From: Niebla homalea
Taxonomy: Eukaryota; Ascomycota; Lecanoromycetes; Lecanorales; Ramalinaceae
Direction: 5' to 3'
Length of the DNA: 64,000 nucleotides
Assembly: GCA_019925105.1 (NCBI GenBank)
Contig: JAHGAU010000017.1
Coordinates: forward strand, 868,001 to 932,000
The notes below the pieces were generated by a model. That model did no database searches and was not told where the DNA came from. It saw only the letters and a program-made list of their open reading frames with translations. Numbering within the stretch: the first letter of the stretch is position 1; the number at the start of each line of letters is the position of its first letter. Of this stretch, positions 1 to 10,207 are shown piece after piece. The translations under genes were made by a program, and so were the position numbers.

Positions 1-743
1 ACACCCTTCTTAGAGGAGATTCTGCCGTTATTCATGCATCGGACCTTGAGGGTCTTGTCGTCTACTACCTTGATGACCTCAAAGGAGAGAATGCCGTCAT
101 CCACGTAGATGGTGCGTCCGGGCTCGATGACTTTGGTGATGTTCTTGTAGTCGACATACATGTTCTTGTCGTCACTTGCAGTGGCATATTTGTCATCCGT
201 TGTGATGTTCATTTCAGTGCCTTGTGAAATGGGTATATCCGCATCTCCAGTGGTGTTGCCCGTTCTGATCTCGGGTCCCTTGGTATCCAGAGCAATTGCC
301 AGAGGTCGACCAGGCATTTCCTTTTCGGAAGCTCGTGCATTGTCGATGACAGATTGGTGGTACTACCGGGGACATGTTCAGCTCTGCTCATTCTGACATT
401 GTCGGGCCGGATAGTCACATACATCATAGGCGCCGTGGGAGAAGTTCATTCGGACGACGTTGAGGCCGGCTGAATTTCGGTCAGTAACTCCTGTCTGATC
501 CAAGTCAAGATGGTTTAGTACCTTTGCGCAGCATGGTGATCTTTTCTGCCGAATTGGTCTTGGGACCTGGAAGGAGTATGCATGAGCTATGGTTCCGTTC
601 TGTTTGGGTGCTATCTTCTTACCAATGGTGCCAATGATGGAAGTACGACGATAATTGGTCTTTGGCTGGAACTCAGTATTCAGACTGGACAGCCATTCGA
701 TCTGAGTCTGGCCAGAGGCCATGTGTGTCAAGGAGTCCGCCAT
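1..743 (-). CDS. pki1: Pyruvate kinase, N-terminal part (cut by left edge)
   Basis: Glycolytic enzyme converting phosphoenolpyruvate and ADP to pyruvate and ATP in the cytosol. Only the first 191 of roughly 530 residues are inside the window. Exons on the minus strand are 743-623, 566-522, 469-423 and 362 to the edge; introns of 56, 52 and 60 nt have GT...AG ends and restore the frame each time. The joined product carries family hallmarks: [28 protein letters not shown] (substrate-binding Arg and Asn), the [10 protein letters not shown] helix, [12 protein letters not shown], and B-domain sequence ending at [10 protein letters not shown]. The start at 743 gives an N-terminus close to fungal orthologues; a second Met at residue 8 is possible. 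The gene symbol is by family (pkiA/PYK1 in other fungi). Confidence 0.95.
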
Positions 744-1186
744 GTTGTACTGGGGTTAGGGACAAGGATGTGTGCAAATTGGTTTGGTATATCTTGATAG
801 ATACAAGGGAGAGAGGCAAGGTGTATTTCTTTGCAAGGGGAGACGTAGGAAGCTGAACGGTCAACGAAGCCTAAGTCGCCGGGATTGTTAGCAATGGAAA
901 AGCAAGCAAAGACCTACAGAGTGGGATGAAATGCCTGGGAGACTCGGCAATTTTCGGGTTTACGTACCAGAAAGAGCTTGTAGAAGCTATGCCTGACTTT
1001 GAAGGTAGGATACGGGATGTCGGGTCAAGGAAATTGAAGCTGGCGCAGACAATCGATTGGAAGCTTGACAAAATACAAAAATAATTTTGAGGCCGAAAGC
1101 TCTCTCGTTGGGTTCCCCGGCGAACGCCATGTGGGGTCGTCTTTGGCCGGATTTTTGCGGACATGTTCCGCAAAATCTAGTTCTAT

Positions 1187-1233
1187 GGCAGCCAGGCAGC
1201 CAGGCAGCCAGGCAGCCAGGCAGCCAGGCAGCC
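1187..1233. repeat. 8-bp tandem repeat (ggcagcca)n
   Basis: About 5.9 perfect copies of ggcagcca lie head to tail, roughly 450 bp upstream of the pyruvate kinase start codon. The unit is not a multiple of three and the surrounding reading frames look non-coding, so this is a promoter or leader-region minisatellite. Confidence 0.9.
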
Positions 1234-1671
1234 TCGACGCTTGGATTGATCTTGTGATAGCTATCCTTCACCTCAAGGAATCGGTCCATACTCATTGCCT
1301 TGCCTGAAGCACTGCTTCTATACCAGAGCTTGAGGCTCGACGCCACCCACTTCCAAATCTGCCCTTCCTAGTTGTCAGAATGGTGGTAAATAAGCCCTCC
1401 AAAGCATGAAACCAGGGGGGCTGACCACGGCGACAGCTTGGGAGAATTACACATTACGCCTTTGACGCTGTTCTAAGTATGTAGCCATCCCCCTGCTATC
1501 TCGGATTGTTTTCTCATTGACAATGTGCAAAGTATCCGCGTTCCTGGCAGGCGTCAAGCGATCCACCGGCCTCACGTACGTTATCGTTCATCAGACACAC
1601 TGTTTGGGTTTTTCCGCAACGCGCCACCCTTAGCCTTGAACACTGGCCACATCCCAGCTGCGCCTCGTACT

Positions 1672-1976
1672 ATGAACCTCATTCGAAAAAGAAGCACGAA
1701 GCTAATGAGACCTCCTTTTGGGGGACCCTAGGCCCAGATTCAAAGACGACAAGATATCCGAGAGCAAAGAAGTGAAGAAGTGGGTGGACAACTATCTGGG
1801 GATGGGCGAATGGATCATGGATCAGAGCGTTGCCGTGCTGGGGGCCAGTGGGTGGTTTGAGCGACGGCGATGAGGGCCTGATGGGCTCTCTACGTGACGC
1901 CAAAACATTGGACCTCGTAAGGGCTGGGGAAGAGCTGCTCGATGGGGCCAGGAGTTCCTTCGAGGTGCCGACGTAG
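1672..1976 (+). pseudogene. Possible small gene broken by two frame changes
   Basis: Three consecutive open stretches read like protein but sit in different frames. They are an ATG-started segment (MNLIRKRSTKLMRPPFGG), then a segment containing KEVKKWVDNYLGMGEWIMDQ, then one containing SLRDAKTLDLVRAGEELLDG that ends at a stop at 1974-1976. The breaks fall at G runs (ggggg near 1719-1723 and gtgggtgg near 1848-1855). A one-base change in each would join the three segments. No family is recognised. It could be a pseudogene, a homopolymer sequencing error, an intron I misread, or chance; a competing frame also gives protein-like text around 1640-1780. Confidence 0.25.
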
Positions 1977-2358
1977 GGGAACAATATACGAATCTGGGAG
2001 AAGGCGTTGGCGTTTCCGGCGCTGTAGGAAGCTGGACCCATTGTACAGGAGCTCTGAGAGCAACAGATGGACACACGATGCATCTTATCTGCTTTTGGTC
2101 AGACATAGTCGAGACCCTGATCTGTACATTAGCAAATTGAACATAAAAGGCATTTTCGCCTACTGTTCCGTCAATGCTATACAGGCTGTCAACACAAAAG
2201 CTTGTACACTAGCGAGAAATCCAGGGACCCTTCTTTCTACCCCATATTTCTTCATTCAACCTACCCATATCATAACGGATTCTCGGCTCGGTGTCCTCAC
2301 TAATTGCTCCATTTGGGCCATTACTAGGATGATAAGTTGAGTATCATCGTAACCACGA

Positions 2359-3429
2359 ATGGCTCCCTCGGCGTCCGATGTCCACGTCCGAGTAACAGCA
2401 GGACCCACCTATGACCCCTCCACGCACCAACTCGTTCATGTCAATTCCGCCACCCCGACACACATAACGTCGGAGACATGTAGCGCCAACATCTCGGTCA
2501 AGGTACAGAATTATCGAGGTCAAAACTGCACTACGACGTAATCTACCAAGCAATGGCTAAGAGAATGGCATTGTAGGCCTCCCCAAGGGATCCCCAAAGA
2601 CATCATCGTACTTCTCCCACCCCTCCCACAAACATGATCAGTACTCCATATCTTTTTCCTTGTTACCCAAGAAGACAATCTCCGGCACAGACCTGGTCTT
2701 CGGCAATGATATCGATCATCCCGTCCGCGACCGACTTCCATATGGCACCGGCACAGCATTCAGCATCCTCAAGAGAGTGATCGACCCAGGGTTGGAAGGT
2801 GATCTATATGCGGACAAACCTCATCTCTATGGCAGGGCTCTGAGCAGCTTCAATATCCTTAGCGTTGGGGAGAAGGTGAAGAAAAGTGAGGATTTGGAGA
2901 AAGAAGAGGGACACGGCGAGCAGGTCGTGGAAGAAGGAGGGGAGGGGGAAGGGCTGGATTGGAGGAAATCGAGAGATGTTCCAGACGAGGCGGGGAAGAG
3001 GAAAAATTGGTTCCTCGCAAAGGATAAAGCGGAGAGGTGGCAGTGGGAGGAAGGTAGGGTGTACAAAGTCGACTTCTTCAATCCGTATTTGGACTTCAAT
3101 GATTTTTCGTTGAAGCTACCAGGCTTCTCACTGTCTGTGTTGGGCTACCTCGGAGGGGATGACTACCTCAGGTATGTGGAGCATCCATCATAATTTATAC
3201 AGCCGAAGCTGTTCTTCAGTAACTGATCCAGGATAGGTACGTGCTCAAGAACATCCAGACAGGAGAAGTGCTCTTCGTTGTCGTCTTCTCGCTTTTGCAC
3301 CAGGAGGACATCGACAAGGAGGATGCCGCGAATGCAGCCAAGAAAGACCAACCCGGCGTGACGACTTCGGCCAGCGAGAGGCACGAAGGCGAAAGCACTT
3401 TTCAGCCCGAAGCCGACGATCTTGATTGA
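2359..3429 (+). CDS. DUF1769 / UPF0590 family protein
   Basis: Protein of unknown molecular function from a family widespread in ascomycetes. Exons 2359-2518, 2577-3171 and 3237-3429 are separated by introns of 58 and 65 nt; the spliced product has 315 residues. Family signatures visible are VRVTAGPTYD and the histidine-containing stretch HQLVHVNS near the start, VKVQNYRGLPKGSPKTS across the first splice junction, and SGTDLVFGNDIDHPVRDRLP followed by YADKPHLYGRALSSFN. A Glu/Lys-rich variable loop lies near the middle. The last exon encodes a hydrophobic VLFVVVFSLL segment and an acidic tail. It converges on the TLC-domain gene, which ends 57 bp downstream. Confidence 0.9.
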
Positions 3430-3485
3430 CGGTAGCGTGCAAAGAGTCCAAGTCCATATATTTCGTCACGCCCCTGCCCAGGAGC

Positions 3486-4416
3486 TCACTTGTCCTTGTC
3501 TATCGACTCGTCGTCCTTGTCCATAGGCGTTACCTTCTCCCCCCTGAACCGAGCCATTAGCGCTTGAATCATCTTCCCAAACCACACGACGTTGAGCCCC
3601 GTCAATGTGGCACTGGCTACCATATATACGGCCGCCAACCATGGCGGAACCGGTAAGCCTCCAGGGGTCTTGTAGGCATGCCAGATATCCGAATACATGT
3701 TTGCATTTTGATAGGTGCCCCACACCAGTCTGCTGGCCCCAAAGCTCGTGAGGAGGAAAAGACCATTGATGAACTGCGGTGTCGACCCAGTCATCCCAAA
3801 TTTATCCATGAACCAATGGAAGTTCAAGGGAGGGGTCGAAAGCTCATACAGCACAAAATTGATGCCGTAATAGTTGCAAAATGGACGCTGATCCTCCGTC
3901 AATAACACAGCGTTTTCATGTCAGTTTGGATGTACTCACAAATCCAAGCATGCTCACAGCCAAGGCGGCAGCCGCATGTGCAATTGCACCGGGGCCATGC
4001 ACATCAGGTCTCAAGCTTGCAGCGGTCAGGTCCCACAAGAAATATCCAGCACTGAGTGCCTGAACCATGCCCATTGACCCAGTGTAGCCCCACACACGCT
4101 GCCCTGGGTCCATCGCCCATCTTTCGCGATCATAGAAGATCACCCACAGCGCAGCCGTATTGACGACTGTCGACTGTACCAAAGAGACGATGCGGGCATC
4201 CCAATTCGTCCGCGTGCGTTCGGAGAGGGCATCATAGGTCCGACGAGCTAGACGGCGTGAAAGAACGGGCGAGATGTATATGTTCAGAAGGTTGTAAAAC
4301 GCAAACGCGAGCAGAATCTCGTGAGCGTGCAGAGGGAGGGTCCGAAGGGACAGGCTTTGCGCGAGAGGCGTAGCTAGCTGTTTCAGACCCTCGAATGCTG
4401 GGAATGGGTCTCTCAT
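3486..4416 (-). CDS. TLC-domain multi-pass membrane protein (TMEM56-like)
   Basis: Predicted ER-type membrane protein of the TRAM/LAG1/CLN8 superfamily, which includes ceramide synthases and lipid-sensing relatives; the fungal TMEM56-like branch has no firmly assigned reaction. Two exons (4416-3940 and 3887-3486) and a 52-nt intron give 292 residues. The product shows about six hydrophobic segments. Typical motifs are VNTAALWVIFYDRERW, then GYFLWDLTAA in the middle, and after the splice point GFRPFCNYYGINFVLYELST, the most conserved TLC stretch, followed by NFHWFMDKFGM. The C-terminus is charged and cytosolic-looking (DKDDESIDKDK). The acceptor giving GFRPF was chosen over a neighbouring AG because it restores this conserved motif. 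Confidence 0.88.
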
Positions 4417-5055
4417 CCTGGGGCGTTATGTTCACACAGACATGATGAGAGGATCACGGTCCCCCAATTTTGACAATTGAGCGCATCGCCGACATCGGGA
4501 GCCCATATGTGTAGAGAAGCCAAAAATGGGGGCAAGGGTGAAGGGGGCTCGCCAGGAGCAAAAGAAATTGCGACGTAAGCGCGCCAAGATTGAAAATACA
4601 TAATAATGACATACATATCTCCTGAATCGATGCTTGTATGAGGATAGACTTGTACCAATATTGTTCATTGACCTACTCTGTATAATCTTTGCACCAAGCA
4701 TCTTTTGCGAAACGGAGTCTTCGTTCCTGTATACGCAATACTTAATTGCCCACATTGCAATTTATTTTGCTCCTGGCGAGGGGGAAGAGCGGAGAGCCTG
4801 GCGGCTTGGCGCCGTTTTCCGCAACGTGCGGCTTGCATCGGCAAGATACGATGATGATCCTCCTGGAATTCTATCAATTGCTTATTGCTATCAGTGATGA
4901 TGGTTTGACTTTCCACTTTGTCAGCAATGGCATTCTGGATTCCAAGTGAAGCACTGGCTTCGTTGCATTCATTTCAATTTGTCCCCTTGCATTCATTTCA
5001 ATTTGTCCCCTCTTGATCAAATCTGAGTCTCGTCTCTTTTGGAAAATCCTGCAAT
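4417..5055. other. Intergenic region
   Basis: Divergent spacer of about 640 bp between the TLC-domain gene and the serine dehydratase gene; it must hold both promoters. A 19-bp stretch containing cattcatttcaatttgtcc is directly repeated at 4967-4986 and 4990-5009. No gene is seen. Confidence 0.5.
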
Positions 5056-6159
5056 ATGGGTAGCCTAGATCCTCCATCTATTACTAGACCGTGGATTGAA
5101 ACCCCTTGTCTTGAGTCAAAAGCTCTTTCCAAAGCAGCTGGATGGTAGGAACTTGTAGAACCCTCAAGTATTCCGAAACGCGATTACTAAGAGAGGTCCT
5201 TCACCAGCCGCATCTTCCTAAAGCTCGAGAATCTCCAGCCCTCAGGCTCGTTCAAGTCGCGAGGAATCGGCAATCTGCTTCGAGAAGCGCTCCTGAACCA
5301 GGCGGACTCGGCGTCCCAGGAACCACATTTTTATTCTTCCTCCGGTGGCAATGCTGGTCTCGCTTGCGTTACCGCAGCTCGCTCGCTTGGGCGTCCAGCC
5401 ACGGTCGTCGTGCCAATGTCCACAAAGCCCCTCATGATCGCCAAGATCAAGACAGCAGGAGCGGCAGAGGTCATCCAACACGGCGAAAGTTGGCGAGAGG
5501 CTGATGCGTTCTTGAAGGAAATGCTGATGGATGGCAGAAAGGGTGCTGTCTATGTGCCGCCTTTCGACCATGAAGATGTATGGAGCGGCAACGCCAGCAT
5601 CATTGATGAATTGGCGGAGAAGCCAGATGCCATTATCTGTAGCGTCGGAGGCGGAGGTCTCTTTTCCGGCGTCCAGCTAGGGCTGGAACGAAGGAGATGG
5701 AGGGACGTGAAGGTGTTGGCGTTGGAAACGATTGGAGCGGACAGCCTGAACAAGAGTCTGCGAGCTGGCCAGCTGGTGTCATTGAAAGAGGTGACGAGCA
5801 TCGCGACCAGCCTGGGAGCCAAAAGGGTCGCACCCAAGGCTTTTGAGTTTGGCCAAAGACCAAACGTTACGAGTGCTGTGCTGACCGATGCAGAGGCTGC
5901 CATGGGCTGCTGGAGGCTAGCTGATGATGAGAGGATGATCGTGGAGCCAGCGTGTGGCATCAATGTGGCCATCTGCTACGATGGCCGATTGAAGAAGTTG
6001 CTACCTTGCCTGAAGGAGGAAAGCAAGGTCGTCGTTGTCCTGTGTGGCGGGTCAAACATTACATTAGAAACGCTTATGGATTATAGGCGAGCATATGGCG
6101 ATGTGGAGAAGAACATACCAGAGGTCCGAGAGATCGCGAGCACGGTGGTAGCTCCTTGA
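5056..6159 (+). CDS. L-serine/L-threonine dehydratase (PLP enzyme)
   Basis: Catabolic deaminase turning L-serine into pyruvate and ammonia (and threonine into 2-oxobutyrate), related to yeast CHA1. A short first exon (5056-5144) and a 63-nt intron precede the long second exon (5208-6159); the product has 346 residues. Lys46 in PSGSFKSRG is the expected Schiff-base lysine for pyridoxal phosphate. SSSGGNAGLA (about 73-82) binds the substrate carboxylate and cofactor, and SVGGGGLFSG near residue 190 is the phosphate-binding glycine loop. The C-terminal VEPACG and VVVLCGGSN motifs complete the type II PLP fold. There is no ACT regulatory domain, as expected for this catabolic class. The start is the first ATG that leads into the conserved N-terminus. 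Confidence 0.93.
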
Positions 6160-6309
6160 GATGCGAAGGCTTATCACATTGATCTTGATATCCTTTCCTC
6201 AAGAAATGGCATAATGGGGAGTGGTAGTCGCGAGCCAAGTTCGACAATTGAAGAAAATTTGAGGTTCGAATTTGCCATATGATCCTGGAAGCCAGAATTG
6301 TGCAACGAC

Positions 6310-7378
6310 TCAACCCTGGACAGGGGCAAGTCCTATGAGGCCTCTCCTGTAATTCCAGTAATTTTTTCGAATTGGATCGAACCTGCTTGCAAGCAATTGT
6401 AAAGCCTTGCCAGCTTCCTCTTTTCGCTGCTCTTCGGCATATATGTCGGCCAAAATATCCAATGCATGGCTGCTCCTGACATGATCCGCATTTTGCAAAT
6501 CTGCGAATTGCTCCGCAAAGGCCCTCACCTCCTTCAAGCCTCCTGGTCGCTTTTTCAGGATACCTCTCAGGTAATTCCAGGGCGATTGATTCTGAGGTGC
6601 GAGAGCAATCTTCTCTTCGGAGTAGGCAACTTCCCGATCTAAGATTCCCGAGTCGGGCTTTGTGTCCATGGATCTCGCTGCGGCCTCTTGCTTCGCAGCA
6701 TCTGAATGTATTCCGAAGACGACGAACCATCGATGGTTCCAGGCACTGTTGTTTCGCACGTCATCTTGCAGTAGCGACTCGATGTAAGGGAGCTCGTCGT
6801 CCCAGAGGGCAAAACGTCGAACCAGCCATTGACGGTACGACCAGACATGGTAGTTCTTGGCGTCCTTGGAAAACATGCGCTCGAGGAAATCAAGTTCATT
6901 GGAGGGTAGAGCATCAATGTGGCTCATGACGGTTTGGCGGTGATGCCTGAGAATGCATGAGCCAAGCTGGTTATTGGCCTAGGAAGGGATCGACTAGCAG
7001 ACCATATCTGGTAATTCTTCAAATGTTTGAGGGAGATTTTGTTCAGCCACTCTAGCTCTTGACGCAAGTCTTTCCCCAGTGCGAAGAGATTGTCTGCGCG
7101 GTATATCCTACTCGTTCGATGAGAAATGGAAAGCACTAGAGCGAGGTGGGCAGGAATTACCAGACCGTGTAATGCGCCGGGTTTCTCTTGATGATGTCTT
7201 CAGTGAGACTGAGTACACGGTCTGACTTTTCATCCTTGGCCATGACTGCTCTGAGATAAGACATGGCCTCGCTGTAGTCTTCCGTGTACGTAATTGCAGC
7301 AAGGGGATTTGGGCCCCCATCGTCCTGAGGGATGGGAATGATATCTTCCCACTCTGGGGAGTCGGAATATCTGCCCAT
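6310..7378 (-). CDS. ram2: Protein farnesyltransferase / geranylgeranyltransferase I alpha subunit
   Basis: Shared alpha subunit of the two CaaX prenyltransferases; with a RAM1-type beta subunit it farnesylates Ras-like proteins, with a CDC43-type subunit it geranylgeranylates Rho-like proteins. Exons are 7378-7161, 7107-7003 and 6946-6310, with introns of 53 and 56 nt; the product has 319 residues. The repeated PPTA tryptophan motifs are clear: NPAHYTVW, NYQIWHHRQ, NYHVWSYRQWLVRRF, NNSAWNHRWFV, NQSPWNYLRG and a final NYWNYRRG. Both introns interrupt a Trp codon within these repeats. The start at 7378 (MGRYSDSPEW) matches fungal orthologues. It converges on the serine dehydratase gene. Confidence 0.93.
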
Positions 7379-7867
7379 TTGGGCCAATGTTGATTGATCT
7401 TGCGGCCTTGCCTAGCCTTCAAAGATTGAAGAGACAAAAGGTTGAATATTGGTTTCCACGACGGGCAACATCCATTGCAGCAGCATGCTTTGAAGCCAGT
7501 CGTGACGCTCTTCCGTCCGCAAAACGTTTCACTGGATTACCAAAACTGATTGGCGGCTCTTGTTCCGCTGCCATGCTCAAATGGCCCCCCACAGCCCTAC
7601 TCTTGAAGTGAGACCTCATGTCGCTTCCAGATCCAGCACGTTGGGTTCTGTAAACGTTTATAACTAATTGCGAGCCGTATCATGTCTTCAAAGGTAAGTC
7701 AGTCGCTAGCGCATCGACGTGGTCACAAGCAAAGACATTTCAGATGAGGAAGAAATTGCCGCATTCGACAATATATTGTGCCAGGAGAGAAGCCTACAAA
7801 CGCAGTCTATGTGAAGTCTGGTCTTCCCCACCAGTCCATGTACTTGTACCCTCTCACTTTTGACGCG
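7379..7867. other. Intergenic region
   Basis: Spacer of about 490 bp between the divergent prenyltransferase gene and the secreted-protein gene. The reading frame of the latter stays open upstream to 7778, but residues encoded there do not resemble a signal peptide, so this part is treated as leader. Confidence 0.5.
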
Positions 7868-8443
7868 ATGCATGTTCGAACGTTGATGGTCTTCTCGGCC
7901 TTCCTGACTTTTATCGGAAAAGCTCTGTCTTCACCACTCTCAAACAGAATCTTGACTCTGTCTTCCTTCAATGAATCTGATGTTACAGCTTTGAATGCTT
8001 CTGCCTTCAATCTTCCCACAGACACCTTTTATAGATTTCCCGTCAGAGGCACTCCAGTATCGCTAGACCTGTATGCATTCGAGGAGGATATTCCTCGCGT
8101 CATTCTCTTTGCTACGCTCAGTGCGGCTGTCGTTCTCATCCAAACAGTAGTAGAGAAATACCCAACCAGGGAGATCACTGATGGAAAATGGGCGTACCAG
8201 TACCACACCCAAGACGGAGCGTTGTGCACGTTTAGTGTCAATGACTTGAGTCAGGTCGGAAAGCCACTAACTTACTCTCATCTGTTGGACGCTCTTCGGG
8301 GCTTGATCGAATTCTTCTACGAAAAACGCCTATACAAGACCCTCTACTACATAGTCGACATCAGGGACGTCGGATTGTCGGCAATTGGACGAATCGATTA
8401 CGCTGAGGCAGCTTCAGCTGCTGCCACTGTTGCTGTGACTTGA
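7868..8443 (+). CDS. Small secreted protein of unknown function
   Basis: No family recognised. The ORF is open from 7778, but the internal ATG at 7868 begins a convincing signal peptide: MHVRTLMVFSAFLTF followed by IGKALSSP, with cleavage likely after Ala or Ser near residue 20. From this start the protein has 191 residues in one exon. Three Asn-X-Ser/Thr sites (NESD, NASA and one further candidate) lie shortly after the signal peptide. A second hydrophobic stretch, VILFATLSAAVVLIQTVVE, lies near residue 90 and could be a membrane segment or core helix. The C-terminus is Ala-rich (AEAASAAATVAVT). Apart from the signal peptide almost no cysteine is present (one in the middle), unlike disulphide-rich effectors. 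Confidence 0.6.
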   Translation: MHVRTLMVFSAFLTFIGKALSSPLSNRILTLSSFNESDVTALNASAFNLPTDTFYRFPVRGTPVSLDLYAFEEDIPRVILFATLSAAVVLIQTVVEKYPTREITDGKWAYQYHTQDGALCTFSVNDLSQVGKPLTYSHLLDALRGLIEFFYEKRLYKTLYYIVDIRDVGLSAIGRIDYAEAASAAATVAVT

Positions 8444-9394
8444 GGAAGCGTTTTGCGGGATGCCTCATGGAGGAGGTATGCATTCCGGAGAGGAGCTTAT
8501 ATTCAGGATCACTTCAGGCTAATATAGCATCAACTAGCTGACTTGATCATCTGGTATCATGTACGATATCAGTCTATTAACGCCATGTCGCCATAGTCGC
8601 TTTACTCTTCGCCAACTATTCTCTGGGCTCAAGGACGGCTCGGGCGGTAGTTGGAAGATATGTCCATCAATGACAATCAGTTGTCCACTCAGCTGTTGAT
8701 CCAACGGCGTCCGGCCCTCGTTCCACACTTTCAGATACGCATGTATTGGTATAGCTCCCAGCCCTGACTTCTCGTATATCATATGGATAGCTTAACTCAC
8801 GTCCTCGCTTCCAATTAACAGATCTGGTTCTCTTCCGCCACTTTTGCTCAATCTCGCTCTCTTAGTCGTTTTGATCTTGCCAACAAGTGCCTCCAGCTGT
8901 CACCGGTACCTGGACCGCCATTCCTTTTTGCTCTCTCCTACAATTCTTGCGATATTCTGCTTCTTTCTATGGCTTCACCACATGTCCCCCATTCTCCATC
9001 CTGATGACATGCTCCTATTCAATATTGATCCCATGCCAAGTCAACCGCCCCACAAACTTCCAGATGCTCCTCGTCTTTATCATCCCATACTCCTTCCCCT
9101 CACAAACTTCGCGCTGGACTCCATCTCGAATGACCTTGATATGCGTAGCCCTCGCCTTTCGCAATTCCAATCCCTGTAGCAGTTCCAACGGCCACGAAGC
9201 TTCCCGTACTCTTTCGTATTCAACGTACCAAAAACCCTCCAGCTGGGGACTGCAAAGTCGCTATCATACCTTTGGCCATTCACCGGCCTTACATTCTAAT
9301 GGGCGCTCCCATCAGCCTTGACATCTACACAAGCTTATCGGCTCAGCATCAAAAGATCCATCGAAGAGCTACGGACAGCATAATTATTCCCAGC

Positions 9395-9422
9395 CACACA
9401 CACTCACACACACACACACACA
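9395..9422. repeat. CA dinucleotide microsatellite
   Basis: About 14 CA units with one interruption (actcac) in a gene-free region. Confidence 0.85.
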
Positions 9423-9785
9423 AGCCCGCCGCTCCTTTTGCTCGCCACCCTACAAGTTTTGCCCGAAGCCATCGACGCCTCCTTTTCCCGCCACGGGAAG
9501 TCAATCGAACGAACGTCCGGTGGCATCCAACCTCATCGGCAAGTCATGAGTCGAAACAAAAAAAAGACGCATTCGCTAACAGAATAACAGGGGAGTAGCT
9601 AGCATAGAGAGCGACGGTGATGGATATCCAATGTCAATTACATCAAACCAACAAATCAGCACGAACTTGCTTGCACACACACGTGCGCCGTCTATGTTAC
9701 ATGATGTATAAAGGAAGAATTGAAACAAAGTTGGTCCCAGTGACCAAAGAACAAGCAAACCACCCACCCACCACCAAGCATCAAC

Positions 9786-9820
9786 ACCCCCCCTCCCCCC
9801 CCCTCTTTCCTTTTTCCCCC
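9786..9820. repeat. Polypyrimidine (C-rich) tract
   Basis: A run made only of C and T, including stretches of seven to nine C, on the + strand. The complementary strand is G-rich. Confidence 0.8.
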
Positions 9821-10143
9821 ACATTCTGAAGAATCCCCAAGTCAGTGTATGTTTTGTTGCACGATTTGCCATGTAATGGGCGGACTCACCAGCCGGGAAA
9901 AATGTGGCCCGCGTCAAGACACCTCCCCTTTGCAGTGAATACCAACTCAGCCTCGGGCCCCGCTCCCATGCCCATTCCACCCGTCTGTTCCCCTAACTTC
10001 CCCCCAAGTAAATGGCATGCTTCCTCCATATGATACCTCACGATACGGCAGAAGAGATGGTGAGTAGATAGCATACAGAAGATTGGCAGGTAAATGGCAG
10101 TATAAATGGCAGTGGCGGGGGGGTCCAGGAGGGTTCGTGCTTG

Positions 10144-10207
10144 AGAAGGGAAAAGAAAAAAGAACGAAAGAAAGAAAAGAAGAGGGAATGAGTGGGGGGG
10201 GATGGGG
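10144..10207. repeat. Polypurine (GA-rich) tract
   Basis: About 64 bases that are almost all A and G on the + strand, with (gaaa)n-like units and a run of eight G at the right end. Confidence 0.8.

Larger units (their letters stand above)
744..2358. other. Upstream region of pyruvate kinase, mostly without genes
   Basis: This 1.6-kb gap lies between two divergently transcribed genes, pyruvate kinase to the left and the DUF1769 gene to the right, so it should hold both promoters. It contains an 8-bp tandem repeat (1187-1233) and a short protein-like but frame-broken stretch (about 1672-1976), both listed separately. No other supported gene was seen. Confidence 0.6.

Noticed and set aside
987..1346. 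Open frames through the ggcagcca repeat giving Leu/Pro/Gly/Trp-rich protein
   Set aside because: The reading is produced by the 8-bp repeat itself; no start context, family or codon pattern supports a gene.
9576..9980. 134-codon minus-strand ORF in the gene-free block
   Set aside because: Composition (Gly/Trp/Arg runs) follows from the C/T tract on the other strand; no resemblance to any protein.
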